Below are positions 45,260 to 54,422 of a DNA stretch of 64,000 nt, one piece after another. The stretch comes from Paraburkholderia tropica (GTDB taxonomy: Bacteria; Pseudomonadota; Gammaproteobacteria; Burkholderiales; Burkholderiaceae), in the NCBI RefSeq assembly GCF_914484835.1, contig NZ_CAJZAR010000046.1, positions 1 through 64,000 on the forward strand, given 5' to 3'. Position 1 is the first letter of the stretch. Each line of letters opens with the position of its first letter. The notes under the pieces were generated by a model, which saw only the letters and a program-made list of their open reading frames with translations, did not search any database and had not been told where the DNA came from. A program made the translations under genes and the position numbers.

Positions 45260-46609
45260 TCAGCGCACGAGGCACGGACGCTTGTGGTCGAATGTCCAGT
45301 TGGGAATCAGGTATTGCATGGCGATCGCGTCGTCGCGCGCGCCGAGTCCGTGCTGCTGATACAGCGCGTGCGCCTTGTCCAGTTCGTCGAGATCGATCTC
45401 GATGCCGAGGCCCGGCTTCTGCGGCACCTGCACCTTGCCGCCGACGATCTGCAGCGGATCGCGCGTCAGACGCTGGCCGTCCTGCCAGATCCAGTGCGTG
45501 TCGATCGCGGTGATCTTGCCGGGCGCGGCGGCGGCCACGTGCGTGAACATCGCGAGCGAGATGTCGAAGTGATTGTTCGAGTGCGAGCCCCACGTGAGGC
45601 CCCAGTCGTTGCACATCTGCGCGACGCGCACCGAGCCCTGCATGGTCCAGAAGTGCGGATCGGCGAGCGGAATATCGACCGATTGCAGCTGGATCGCGTG
45701 ACCCATCTGACGCCAGTCGGTGGCGATCATGTTGGTGGCCGTCGGCAGGCCGGTCGCGCGGCGGAACTCGGCCATGACCTCGCGGCCCGAATAGCCGTTT
45801 TCCGCGCCGCACGGATCTTCCGCATAGGCGAGCACGTCGTGCTTGTCGCGGCACAGGCGAATCGCTTCGGCCAGCGACCACGCGCCGTTCGGGTCCAGCG
45901 TCACGCGCGCCTCGGGAAAGCGCTCGGCCAGCGCCGTGACCGCGTCCATTTCGGCGTCGCCCGCCAGCACGCCGCCCTTGAGCTTGAAGTCGTTGAAGCC
46001 GTAACGCGCCTTCGCGGCTTCGGCCAGACGCACGACGGCTTCGGGCGTCATCGCGGCTTCGGTGCGCAGGCGCTCCCAGTCGTCGCGGCCATCGGCGCCG
46101 CTTGCGTACGGCAGATCGGTTTGCTTCCGGTCGCCGATAAAGAACAGATAGCCGAGCATCTCCACTTCGCTGCGCTGCTGCCCTTCGCCGAGCAGCGCCG
46201 CCACCGGCACGTTCAGATGCTGGCCGAGCAGATCGAGCAGCGCCGCTTCGAGCGCCGTCACCGCGTGGATCGTGGTGCGCAGGTCGAAGGTTTGCAGACC
46301 GCGCCCGCCCGAGTCGCGATCCGCGAACTGCTTGCGCACCGTATTGAGCACCGCCTGCAGATTGCCGATCGACTGACCGACCACGAACGCGCGCGCATCG
46401 TCGAGCGTCTTGCGGATCGCCTCGCCGCCCGGCACTTCGCCGATACCCGTGTTGCCCGCGCTGTCGCGCAGCAGCACGACGTTGCGCGTGAAGAACGGGC
46501 CGTGCGCGCCGGAGAGGTTCATCAGCATGCTGTCGCGGCCCGCGACGGGCACGACGCGCAGTTCGGTCACGACGGGCGTGGCGTTCGGTTGGACGGTCTG
46601 TGTGGACAT
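45260..46609 (-). CDS. gudD: D-glucarate dehydratase
   Basis: Enolase-superfamily enzyme (449 aa, the usual length) that dehydrates D-glucarate to 5-keto-4-deoxyglucarate. Visible: [20 protein letters not shown], the KxK catalytic pair in [11 protein letters not shown], metal-binding Asp/Glu in [10 protein letters not shown] and AYAEDPCG, and [16 protein letters not shown] with the His base region. kdgD lies 44 bp downstream, the lactonase gene upstream. Confidence 0.95.
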   Translation of the reverse strand: MSTQTVQPNATPVVTELRVVPVAGRDSMLMNLSGAHGPFFTRNVVLLRDSAGNTGIGEVPGGEAIRKTLDDARAFVVGQSIGNLQAVLNTVRKQFADRDSGGRGLQTFDLRTTIHAVTALEAALLDLLGQHLNVPVAALLGEGQQRSEVEMLGYLFFIGDRKQTDLPYASGADGRDDWERLRTEAAMTPEAVVRLAEAAKARYGFNDFKLKGGVLAGDAEMDAVTALAERFPEARVTLDPNGAWSLAEAIRLCRDKHDVLAYAEDPCGAENGYSGREVMAEFRRATGLPTATNMIATDWRQMGHAIQLQSVDIPLADPHFWTMQGSVRVAQMCNDWGLTWGSHSNNHFDISLAMFTHVAAAAPGKITAIDTHWIWQDGQRLTRDPLQIVGGKVQVPQKPGLGIEIDLDELDKAHALYQQHGLGARDDAIAMQYLIPNWTFDHKRPCLVR

Positions 46610-46716
46610 GAAGGCTTACCTGCTTGAAAGCGCGGTTGAAAATCGGCGCGGGCGAGCGTCCCGCGCCAGTCAGTCGATCAAAACGATGAAAACGGTCAAA
46701 ACGGTTGGTGGCAAAG

Positions 46717-47793
46717 TCAGGCCGGCGCGGCGACGATCTCCACCCAGTTCGCGCCATGTCCGCCCGCGCAGCGCGCGGCGAGCGTGAGCGCCCCGCTCTG
46801 CGCATCGACGCGATAGAGCGAGACATGCGGCGACTTCTCTCCGCAGGCCGCCGCGAAGCGGCCCGACGGATCGAGGCGGAAACCGCGCGGCTGGGTTTCG
46901 GTATCGACGAAACCGGCGTACTCGAGCGCGCCGCCGGGCTGCACCGCGTAGGTCAGCAGGCGGCTGGTCGTGCGCTCCGAGGCGTAGACGAAGCGGCCAT
47001 CGGGCGAGACGTGGATATCGGCGGCCCAGACCAGTTTCGCCAGCTCGGCCGGATCGGGCTGCACGGGGTCCGACGAACTCGGGCGCGCGAAACCGTCGTT
47101 CAGATGCGCGAGGTCGGCGGCGCGCGGCGAGACGTGTCCGGGCGCGAGCGCGCCGGTCTGCGCGTCGCGCGTCAACGCGGCCACGGTCGCGCGGAATTCG
47201 CTCAGCACGTAGAGCGTGCTCTCGTCGGGCGACAGGCACAGATGGCGCGGCCCGAAGCCCTGGCCCAGATCGACGGTGCCGATCTCGAGCAAGCGCCCTT
47301 CGTTTTCCAGCGCGAAGCAGAACACGCGGTCGCTGCCGAGCGACGAGGCATACGCGAAGCGCCCATCGGCGGAGACGATCACGCAATGCGCGTTCTGGAC
47401 GCCCGGGACGGTCTGCAACGGCGCGCCGAGGCCGTTGTCGATGTCCTGCGCGCGATACAGACAGACGCGATGCTCGCCATACGAAGCGCCGAGCAAAAAG
47501 CGGCCGAGCGGATCGGCGCACAGATAGGCGAAGCTCGAATCGAGCGGCGCGCGGCTGAGCGTCGTGAGCGTGCCGTCGTGCGCGTCGATGGCGTAGCGAT
47601 ACAGATGCAGGTCCGACCCGCGCGTGACGGCGTAGAGATGGCGGCGGTCCGGCGCGAGCGCCATCGGCATGACGGTCGGCGCAATCGTCGTGCGCGCGTG
47701 CGGCGTGAGCGTGACGGCGTTGGCGTCCAGATGCAGCACGTCGATTTCGCCGTCGTTGGCGTTCGAGACGTAGACAAAGTAGCGGTCTTGCAT
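46717..47793 (-). CDS. Lactonase family protein (6-phosphogluconolactonase-like beta-propeller)
   Basis: A 358-aa seven-bladed propeller of the Pgl/YbhE-type lactonase family, with repeated blade motifs such as [34 protein letters not shown] and [19 protein letters not shown] 47793 has GAGGA upstream. Within the glucarate operon it most likely hydrolyses glucaro-lactones before dehydration rather than 6-phosphogluconolactone; this is inferred from context. The transporter gene lies 38 bp upstream. Confidence 0.85.
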   Translation of the reverse strand: MQDRYFVYVSNANDGEIDVLHLDANAVTLTPHARTTIAPTVMPMALAPDRRHLYAVTRGSDLHLYRYAIDAHDGTLTTLSRAPLDSSFAYLCADPLGRFLLGASYGEHRVCLYRAQDIDNGLGAPLQTVPGVQNAHCVIVSADGRFAYASSLGSDRVFCFALENEGRLLEIGTVDLGQGFGPRHLCLSPDESTLYVLSEFRATVAALTRDAQTGALAPGHVSPRAADLAHLNDGFARPSSSDPVQPDPAELAKLVWAADIHVSPDGRFVYASERTTSRLLTYAVQPGGALEYAGFVDTETQPRGFRLDPSGRFAAACGEKSPHVSLYRVDAQSGALTLAARCAGGHGANWVEIVAAPA

Positions 47794-47831
47794 GTGCGTG
47801 TCCTCAGTGGTCGCGGTCGTGGGCGAAAGCC

Positions 47832-49169
47832 TTAGTGTGCGCCACGATGGACGGACTCTGCTTCGTCGCCGAACGCGCGGCGCGCCGGTTTGTTGCGTGC
47901 GAGGAACGCGGCGGCGGCGGCGATCAGCGAGGTCACGCCGAGTCCGTACAGGCCGCCCGCGATCGAGCCGGTGTGCTGCTGCAGATAACCGAAGGTGGCC
48001 GGCGCGAAGAAGCCGCCCAGATTGCCGAGCGAATTGATCAGCGCGATCACGGCGGCGGCCACGCGGGCGTCGAGATAGCCTTGCGGCAGCGGCCAGAACA
48101 GCGACGAGGCGGCCTTGAAGCCAATCGCCGAGAAGCAGATCGCCACGAACGAAAACACCGGATTCGACGAAGTCGACGCGAACAGCCCACACGCCGCGAT
48201 CACCAGCGCCAGCGCGAGCCAGGCCTGCTGGAAGCGCCACCGCGCCGAGAGCAGCGCGAAGCAATACATCGCGACGATGGCGATCATCCACGGAATCGCG
48301 TTGTAGAGGCCGACCTGGAAATCCGTGAGGCCGCCCATCTTGCGGATGATCGTCGGCAGCCAGAACGTGGCCGCGTAGATCGTGAGCTGGATCGCGAAGT
48401 AGAGGAAGCAGAACAGCACGATCTGCGGGTCTTTCAGCAGGCGCATGACGGGCACGTGCGCGCCGGTCGCGGCTTCGCGCTCGGCCTGTTCGCGCGCCAT
48501 GTAGGCTTCGAGCGCGCCCTGCTCGTCGTGCGTGAGCCAGTGCGCGTCGCGGATGCGCGACTTCAGCAGCAGCCAGCTCGCGGCGCACAGCGCGATGGAG
48601 AACGCGCCTTCGATCAGGAACATCCACTGCCAGCCCGCGAGGCCGAAGCCGCGCACCGAAAGCAGCGCGCCCGTGATCGGACCGGACAGCACGGAGGCGA
48701 ACGCCGAGCCCGCGAGAAACACCGCGACGGCCTTGCCGCGCGCCTGCTGCGGCAGCCATTGCGCGAAGTAGTACACCACGCCCGGAAAGAAGCCCGCTTC
48801 GGCGATGCCGAGCAGAAAGCGCAGCAGATAGAACGAGGTGTCGTTCTGCACGAACGCCATCGCGCCCGCGACAATGCCCCACGTCCCCATGATGCGCGTG
48901 AGCCAGGCGCGCGCACCGTACTTCTGCATCAGCATGTTCGACGGCACTTCGAACAGCGCGTAGCCGATGAAGAACAGCCCACTGCCGAGCCCGTAGGCCG
49001 CCGCGGAGAGACCCAGATCGGCCTCCATATGCGCGTTCGCGAAACCGACGTTCACACGGTCGATGTAATTCGCGATGAACATGATCAGAAAGAGCGGCAG
49101 CACGTGCCGCATGACCTTGGCGCTGGCCGAATCCAGCAGGTCGTCGTGACGCTTGGCGGGAATGGACAT
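47832..49169 (-). CDS. gudP: MFS glucarate/galactarate-type transporter
   Basis: Twelve-helix major facilitator of the anion:cation symporter family (445 aa). The N-terminus shows LFLIMFIANYIDRVNVGFAN and the loop motif YALFEVPSNMLMQKYGARAW. It then has LRFLLGIAEAGFFPGVVYY, as in GudP/hexuronate transporters. First gene of the operon with lactonase, gudD and kdgD. An operator-like TTGTC-T-GACGA lies 63 bp upstream. Specificity for glucarate is inferred from the operon. Confidence 0.88.
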   Translation of the reverse strand: MSIPAKRHDDLLDSASAKVMRHVLPLFLIMFIANYIDRVNVGFANAHMEADLGLSAAAYGLGSGLFFIGYALFEVPSNMLMQKYGARAWLTRIMGTWGIVAGAMAFVQNDTSFYLLRFLLGIAEAGFFPGVVYYFAQWLPQQARGKAVAVFLAGSAFASVLSGPITGALLSVRGFGLAGWQWMFLIEGAFSIALCAASWLLLKSRIRDAHWLTHDEQGALEAYMAREQAEREAATGAHVPVMRLLKDPQIVLFCFLYFAIQLTIYAATFWLPTIIRKMGGLTDFQVGLYNAIPWMIAIVAMYCFALLSARWRFQQAWLALALVIAACGLFASTSSNPVFSFVAICFSAIGFKAASSLFWPLPQGYLDARVAAAVIALINSLGNLGGFFAPATFGYLQQHTGSIAGGLYGLGVTSLIAAAAAFLARNKPARRAFGDEAESVHRGAH

Positions 49170-49570
49170 CTGGGCTTGTCTCCTGAGCGGCGCGGCGCAT
49201 CGGCATGTCGTGCGCCGCGCTTCATGGTACGTTGTCTGACGACAGTGTATGGGGGAGATGGGTTCGATTCTATTGGGTGTTTACCCTGCTCGATTGGCTG
49301 GAGATTGGGATATTTCGTTGTCAAATAGAGCTTTGATGGGCATTGCAGTACGCTTGGTGGTTGCTTTCTATCGCACTGAATTTGTGTATGCGCGCTCAGT
49401 TGTACGATGACTTATGTTGCCTGAATAACCTGCTCAGGCGCACCACGCGCCGCTCGCCTCCGAACCGGCATCTCCATCAAACCCCACGCCTGATCTGGCC
49501 ATTCGGCCGATCCTTTTCGCGCCCTTTCGCTACGTAAGATCAAACTCCATCAGCTTGATATTGCGTACCA
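49170..49570. other. Control region of the glucarate operon
   Basis: About 400 bp between the transporter gene and the toxin gene. It holds the operator at 49231-49246 and an inverted repeat GCCTGA/TCAGGC (49419-49424, 49434-49439). The middle part is AT-richer. No gene is visible. Confidence 0.45.
49231..49246. promoter_or_regulatory. FadR-type operator before the glucarate operon
   Basis: GTTGTCTGACGACAGT contains the near-palindrome TTGTC-T-GACGA (49232-49242). Its reverse complement TCGTC-A-GACAA matches the site before the GntR regulator gene (51072-51082) at all positions except the central base. This is the form expected for a FadR-subfamily operator. Confidence 0.6.
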
Positions 49571-49942
49571 ATGTTGATACACTCGAATCGCCTCAGCCCT
49601 CACGACACACCGCTCGTCGTGCATTTTTTCCGCACGGAGGCCGGTCACGAACCGGTGCGCCGATGGCTCAAGGAACTCGAGGTGGCCGAGCGCAAGGCCA
49701 TCGGCGAGGAAATCAAGGTCGTGCAGATCGGCTGGCCGCTGGGCATGCCGGTCGTGCGCAAGCTGGGGCGCGGCTTGTGGGAAATCCGGGTGCATTTGCC
49801 AATGCGCATCGCCCGCGTCTTCTTCACGGTCGCGGGCACCACCCTGGTCCTGCTGCACGGCTTCATCAAGCAGTCGCAAGCCACGCCGCAAGACGACCTG
49901 GATCTGGCAAGAACGCGGTTACGTCAATTGAAGAACGGCTAG
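49571..49942 (+). CDS. higB: HigB/RelE-type toxin (phage Gp49-like)
   Basis: A 123-aa member of the RelE/HigB mRNA-interferase group (Gp49-like). Core stretches are HFFRTEAGHEPVRRWLKEL, VVRKLGRGLWEIRVHLP and RIARVFFTVAGTTLVLLHGF. An XRE-type antitoxin gene follows 26 bp downstream, giving the toxin-first order typical of higBA. No good ribosome site precedes the ATG at 49571, so the start is not certain. Confidence 0.85.
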   Translation: MLIHSNRLSPHDTPLVVHFFRTEAGHEPVRRWLKELEVAERKAIGEEIKVVQIGWPLGMPVVRKLGRGLWEIRVHLPMRIARVFFTVAGTTLVLLHGFIKQSQATPQDDLDLARTRLRQLKNG

Positions 49943-49968
49943 CGCGCCTCGCGCGCAAGGAGCAAAAC

Positions 49969-50253
49969 GTGGCGAACAAGCATATCGGCGAAAACTTCGA
50001 CGACTTTCTCGCCGGAGAAGGACTGCTCGAAGAATCCACGGCGACGGCCATCAAGCGCGTCATCGCGTGGCAGATCGAGCAGGAAATGAAGGCGCAGAAA
50101 CTGACCAAGACGCAGATGGCCGCGAAAATGAAAACCAGCCGCGCGGCGCTCAATCGTCTGCTCGACCAGAACGACACCAGCCTCACGCTCACCACGCTCG
50201 CCAGCGCCGCCGCCGCGCTCGGGAAGAAGTTCCGGTTCGAACTGTGTGCGTGA
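49969..50253 (+). CDS. higA: HigA-type XRE antitoxin
   Basis: A 94-aa helix-turn-helix antitoxin. GTG 49969 is chosen because AAGGAG lies 8 nt upstream. The HTH reads KLTKTQMAAKMKTSRAALNR followed by LTLTTLASAAAALGKKF. It would neutralise the preceding HigB-like toxin and repress their promoter. The gene is convergent with the GntR regulator. Confidence 0.87.
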   Translation: MANKHIGENFDDFLAGEGLLEESTATAIKRVIAWQIEQEMKAQKLTKTQMAAKMKTSRAALNRLLDQNDTSLTLTTLASAAAALGKKFRFELCA

Positions 50254-50290
50254 TGCGTGGATGAATACCGCCTGACAGGCGGGTGAGCGC

Positions 50291-51031
50291 CTAGACCTTG
50301 CCGCCCTGCTCCGTCGCCGCGCGGCGCAGTCTTTCGCGGCTGCTCGACAGATGCATACGCATGGCGGCGCGCGCGCCTTCGGGGTCCTGGCGCGCGATGG
50401 CCTCGAAGATGCTCTCGTGCTCGCGATTCACGAGTTCGGCGTAGGCTTTCGGATCGCGGTGCGCAATACCGGCCGAATCGATCCGGTGACGCGGAATGAG
50501 CGCGGCGCCCATCTGCGTGAGGATGTCCACGAAATAGCGGTTGCCCGTGGCGCGCGCCACGGAGACATGAAACGCCAGGTCCGCGCCCGCGCTGTCGCCG
50601 CCCGCCTGGGTGGCAGCCGAGATCGCGTCGAGCGCCGTGCGAATGTTCGCGAGATCGCGTTCGCTCGCGCGCTGCGCGGCGAGCCCCGCGCACTCGGTTT
50701 CCAGGCTGATGCGCAACTCCAGCACCGAAAGCAGATCGTTGAGCGTGCTGGCGGGCACGACATCGAGTTCGAGCGGCTCGCGGCGCGGCTCCAGCACGAA
50801 GCTGCCAATGCCATGCCGCGTCTCGATCACCGACATGGCCTGCAGGCGCGAAATGGCTTCGCGCACCACGGTGCGGCTCACACCCAGTTGGGTCATGAGG
50901 CTGCTTTCGGTGGGCAGCTTGTCGCCGGGTTTCAACGCGCGCGATCCAATCTGCTCGTTGATGAAGTGGACGACCTGCTCGGCCAGATTGCGGGTGCGCG
51001 TGGGCATGGGCGCGGCGAGCGATACGGCCAT
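50291..51031 (-). CDS. FadR-subfamily GntR regulator, probable glucarate-operon repressor
   Basis: A 246-aa regulator: winged helix (about 15-80, KPGDKLPTESSLMTQLGVSR, TVVREAISRLQAMSVIETRHG) and an FCD ligand domain (about 95-235). Metal-type ligands are visible in DLAFHVSVARATGN, NREHESIF and AMRMHLSSS. AAGGAGGGG precedes the ATG. The gene's own upstream site TCGTC-G-GACAA is almost identical to that in front of the glucarate operon, so it most likely represses both and responds to glucarate or an intermediate. Confidence 0.85.
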   Translation of the reverse strand: MAVSLAAPMPTRTRNLAEQVVHFINEQIGSRALKPGDKLPTESSLMTQLGVSRTVVREAISRLQAMSVIETRHGIGSFVLEPRREPLELDVVPASTLNDLLSVLELRISLETECAGLAAQRASERDLANIRTALDAISAATQAGGDSAGADLAFHVSVARATGNRYFVDILTQMGAALIPRHRIDSAGIAHRDPKAYAELVNREHESIFEAIARQDPEGARAAMRMHLSSSRERLRRAATEQGGKV

Positions 51032-51552
51032 CGTCCCCTCCTTGTCGTTCGGTTTAGGGTTTTATTATACGTCGTCGGACAACTGGCGGTTTGCGCTGAA
51101 CCGTACGCCTGATGACTCACGATTTAGCGATCCATCTGTGTGGATCACCGGCCGCGCAGTCATCCGACAACCGTGCCGGCAGCGCATTCGTGCAGCGCGC
51201 TTTGCGGATGCGCATCGAAACGATTTACGCGCCCGATAAATTTACTTAGCGATACGAATCAAATACCAGGCAAGGACTCACGAACGAAAACAAACGATAA
51301 ACAAACAGAAAAGCCAACGCCCCACCGTTGCGTTAGCAAACGTCTGTGCACACGAATCGCGCCAAGAATTTTTTGCACACCTTCGCGCGCATCGAATCCG
51401 ATTTTTTTGATAATGTTGCGACAGAGGATGCGCGCCGGACTGCCGGAACATCGGCTGCCAAAGAGAACGAAAGCTGCCCCACCCGGACGACGCCTCAACT
51501 GATATCGAATCGCACCGCGTTTGTGTCGCCACAATCCGCAACGAGGGAATCA
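51032..51552. other. Intergenic region between the GntR regulator and cytochrome genes
   Basis: About 520 bp. It holds the regulator promoter/operator (51064-51083) and an inverted repeat GATCCA-TCTGTG-TGGATC (51129-51146). A run of A/T-rich sequence precedes the cytochrome gene. The cytochrome promoter was not identified and no gene is visible. Confidence 0.4.
51064..51083 (-). promoter_or_regulatory. Promoter -10 and operator of the GntR regulator gene
   Basis: On the minus strand a perfect TATAAT (51069-51064) lies just downstream of TCGTC-G-GACAA (51072-51082 on the plus strand). An operator in the -35/-10 spacer fits autorepression. No good -35 element is visible. Confidence 0.55.
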
Positions 51553-52251
51553 TTGAGAACCCGCTTCGTCCTCTTCATTGCCGCGCTCGTCCTGCCCTGG
51601 GCGCCGCTTTTCGCGGCCCCGCCGGCTGAACCCGCGCCCGACACGATGCAGGCGCGCGTGATGGGCTGCGCCGCCTGCCACGGCGCGCATGGCGAAGGCA
51701 CCGACAACGACTACTTCCCGCGGCTCGCGGGCAAGCCGGCCGGTTATCTGTACAACCAGCTGATCGCGTTTCGTGACGGCGGCCGCAGCTATCCGCCGAT
51801 GAACTATCTGCTCGCGTATCTCCCCGACGCTTACCTCAAGCAGATCGCGGAGTTCTTCGCGCAGCAGCATCCGCCCTACCCGCCGCCCGCCACGCCGAAG
51901 GTCGACGCCGCGATGCTCGCGCTCGGCAAGTCGCTCGTGCTCAACGGCGCGCCGAACCGCAACGTGCCCGCGTGCGCGGCCTGTCACGGCGCGGGCCTGA
52001 CCGGCATGGAGCCCGCGATTCCGGGCCTCGTCGGCCTGCACGCCGATTACATCAGCGCGCAACTGGGCGCGTTCCGCTATGGCACGCGCCGCGCCGCGGA
52101 CCCCGACTGCATGCACGACATCGCCTCGCATCTCGCCGAGCGCGACATTACGGCCATCGCCGCGTGGCTCGCCGCGCAGCCGGCCCCCGCCGATCCGAAG
52201 CCCGCGCCGCCCGCGCCTCTGCCGCTCGCCTGCGGCAGCGTTCCCCACTAG
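51553..52251 (+). CDS. Di-heme cytochrome c (c4-like)
   Basis: Periplasmic electron carrier of 232 aa. Two heme-binding motifs, CAACHGAHG (about 39) and CAACHGAGL (about 140), give two cytochrome c domains; RLAGKPAGYLYNQL is typical of c4. A TTG at 51553 with GAGGGA upstream is the likely start, giving a Sec signal (MRTRFVLFIAALVLPWAPLFA). It heads the oxidase cluster and probably feeds electrons to the ba3-type oxidase. Confidence 0.87.
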   Translation: MRTRFVLFIAALVLPWAPLFAAPPAEPAPDTMQARVMGCAACHGAHGEGTDNDYFPRLAGKPAGYLYNQLIAFRDGGRSYPPMNYLLAYLPDAYLKQIAEFFAQQHPPYPPPATPKVDAAMLALGKSLVLNGAPNRNVPACAACHGAGLTGMEPAIPGLVGLHADYISAQLGAFRYGTRRAADPDCMHDIASHLAERDITAIAAWLAAQPAPADPKPAPPAPLPLACGSVPH

Positions 52252-52264
52252 CCGAGGCCTCGAC

Positions 52265-53641
52265 GTGCGCAAACATCGAATCCTCACTTCGCTGCGCGGT
52301 CTTTCGCGCTCGCCTTCGCGCCTGACGGCCCTGCTCGCGCCGCTGGCCTTGTGCTGCGCGTTCGCCCTGAGCGCGAGCGCGCAAACTGGCGCGCCTTCGG
52401 TCAATGCCGCCGATGCGGCGAGCGCCGCAGCCGCCGCCGCGGCGGCGAACGCGAAGCCCGTCGCGGCCAACGCCGTGCAGATCGCGCGCGGCGAATATCT
52501 CGCGCGCGCCGGCGATTGCATCGCCTGCCACACGGTGCCGTCGCAGAAGATGTTCGGCGGCGGCCGTCCGATGGAAACGCCGTTCGGCACGCTCTACACG
52601 CCGAATATCTCGTCGGACAAGGAGTTCGGCATCGGCGCCTGGACCGCCGACGAGTTCTACCGCATGCTGCACGACGGCAAGTCGCGCGACGGCACGCTGC
52701 TCTATCCGGCCATGCCCTTCGCCTCATACACCAAGGTCACGCGCGCCGACTCCGACGCGATCTACGCCTACCTGCTCTCCACGCAGCCCGTGCATCAGCC
52801 CAATCGCGCGCACTCGCTGCGTTTCCCGTATAACCAGCGCTCGCTGCTGCTCGGCTGGCGCGCGCTGTTCTTCCGCGAGGGCGAGTTCAAGCCCGATCCG
52901 AAGCAGTCGGCCGAATGGAATCGCGGCGCGTATCTCGTCGAAGGTCTCGGCCACTGCACGATGTGCCACACGGCCATCAACGCGCTCGGCGGCAACTCCG
53001 CTTCGAAGGCTTTCGAGGGCGGCCTGATTCCGTTGCAGAACTGGTATGCGCCCTCGCTCACCTCGAACAAGGAAGCGGGTCTCGGCGACTGGAGCATCGA
53101 GGACATCGTCGACCTGCTGCACGCGGGCGTGTCGAATCGCGGCGCCGTCTACGGGCCGATGGCCGAAGTCGTCTACGACAGCTTCCAGTACCTCACCGAA
53201 GACGACGTGCGCGCCGTCGCCGTCTATCTGAAGTCGCTGCCCGGCCACTCGGGCGAAGTCGACAAATCGCCGAAAAGCAATTACGTGACCGAGGAAGCGA
53301 ACCGGCTCGCGCCGCTCGGCAAGAAGATCTACGAGGCGCAGTGCGCCGTGTGTCACGCGACCGAAGGCCAGGGCAAGCTGCCGCATTTCCCGCCGCTCGC
53401 GAACAATCAGTCGATCCAGATGAACTCGGCGGTGAACCCGATCCGCATGGTGCTCAACGGCGGCTATGCGCCGGGCACGCGCAAGAATCCGATGCCGTAC
53501 GGCATGCCGCCCTTCGCGCAGTCGCTCTCCGACGAGGAAGTGGCGGCGGTGGTGACCTATATCCGCACGGCGTGGGGCAATCACGGCACGCCGGTTTCCG
53601 AACATGAAGTGAACGCGCTGCGTTCGGCGCCGCTTTTCTGA
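52265..53641 (+). CDS. Tri-heme cytochrome c (alcohol dehydrogenase cytochrome-subunit type)
   Basis: Exported or membrane-bound protein of 458 aa with three heme motifs: CIACHTVPSQKMFGGG (about 86), CTMCHTAINALGG (about 231) and CAVCHATEGQG (about 360). The layout matches the cytochrome subunit of membrane dehydrogenases (gluconate or alcohol), but no dehydrogenase gene adjoins. GTG 52265 with GAGG upstream gives a signal peptide. It follows the c4-like gene by 13 bp and precedes the oxidase genes, so it probably bridges electrons to the oxidase. Confidence 0.87.
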   Translation: MRKHRILTSLRGLSRSPSRLTALLAPLALCCAFALSASAQTGAPSVNAADAASAAAAAAAANAKPVAANAVQIARGEYLARAGDCIACHTVPSQKMFGGGRPMETPFGTLYTPNISSDKEFGIGAWTADEFYRMLHDGKSRDGTLLYPAMPFASYTKVTRADSDAIYAYLLSTQPVHQPNRAHSLRFPYNQRSLLLGWRALFFREGEFKPDPKQSAEWNRGAYLVEGLGHCTMCHTAINALGGNSASKAFEGGLIPLQNWYAPSLTSNKEAGLGDWSIEDIVDLLHAGVSNRGAVYGPMAEVVYDSFQYLTEDDVRAVAVYLKSLPGHSGEVDKSPKSNYVTEEANRLAPLGKKIYEAQCAVCHATEGQGKLPHFPPLANNQSIQMNSAVNPIRMVLNGGYAPGTRKNPMPYGMPPFAQSLSDEEVAAVVTYIRTAWGNHGTPVSEHEVNALRSAPLF

Positions 53642-53648
53642 GGCCGCG

Positions 53649-53831
53649 ATGATCGAAACTTCCGTTCCCGAACAGCCGGGCGAGCGTCCGCAGCACGAAC
53701 AGGTCGACGAGATCGTGCGGCGCGGTCCGGGCGGCGCGCTCGCGCTCGCGGGCATCGCCACGGCCATCGTGTTCGCGATCTGGTTCGCGTTCTACTTCCT
53801 CGTGTTCCTGCCTCGCGGCGTCATTCAATAG
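53649..53831 (+). CDS. Small membrane subunit of the ba3-type oxidase
   Basis: A 60-residue protein with one helix (about 29-54, LALAGIATAIVFAIWFAFYF) ahead of the subunit II gene. Its size, single span and place match the small CoxIIa-like subunit of ba3-type oxidases. The assignment rests on context more than on sequence. Confidence 0.65.
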   Translation: MIETSVPEQPGERPQHEQVDEIVRRGPGGALALAGIATAIVFAIWFAFYFLVFLPRGVIQ

Positions 53832-53846
53832 GCGGGCCGCTCATCC

Positions 53847-54422
53847 ATGTCCACGAATCCGACCGATTCCCACGCCAGTGCCGACGTCGCCGCGCGCGTG
53901 GAGCGCCGCTGGGCCACGCTCATGGTGGCGCTCGTTCTGCTGCTGGTGGCGATGGTGGTGTTCACCGGCCTGCACTGGGCGATGATGCCGCCCTCGCGCG
54001 TGGAAACCATCGACCCCGAAACGCTGCACGTCTCCGGCGAGTTCGTCGAAACCAATCTCGGCAGCGCGGTCGAATCGGACGGCTCGGTGACCGTGCGCGT
54101 GCTCGCGCAGCAGTATTCGTTCACGCCGCAATGCATCGTCGTGCCCGCGGGCGCGCCGATCACCTTCCGCGCCACCAGCGCCGACGTCGTGCACGGCTTT
54201 CTCGTCACCGACACCAATCTGAATTCGATGGTCGAGCCCGGCTACGTCTCCACCTTCCGCACCACCTTCGAGAAGCCCGGCGACCATCTGATGCCGTGCC
54301 ACGAATACTGCGGCACGGGCCACCAGGGCATGTGGGCGCACGTGAAGGTGATCGATCGCGACGCGTTCATGCAACTGGCCAACCAGGCGGGAAATTCGCG
54401 GAGACTCAGCTGTGTTAAATAA
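53847..54422 (+). CDS. cbaB: Cytochrome c oxidase subunit II, ba3 type
   Basis: A 191-aa single-span subunit with a periplasmic CuA domain. The CuA ligands are intact: an upstream His in SADVVHGFLVTD and the MPCHEYCGTGHQGM motif. It accepts electrons from cytochrome c. The gene overlaps the subunit I start by 11 bp. Confidence 0.92.
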   Translation: MSTNPTDSHASADVAARVERRWATLMVALVLLLVAMVVFTGLHWAMMPPSRVETIDPETLHVSGEFVETNLGSAVESDGSVTVRVLAQQYSFTPQCIVVPAGAPITFRATSADVVHGFLVTDTNLNSMVEPGYVSTFRTTFEKPGDHLMPCHEYCGTGHQGMWAHVKVIDRDAFMQLANQAGNSRRLSCVK

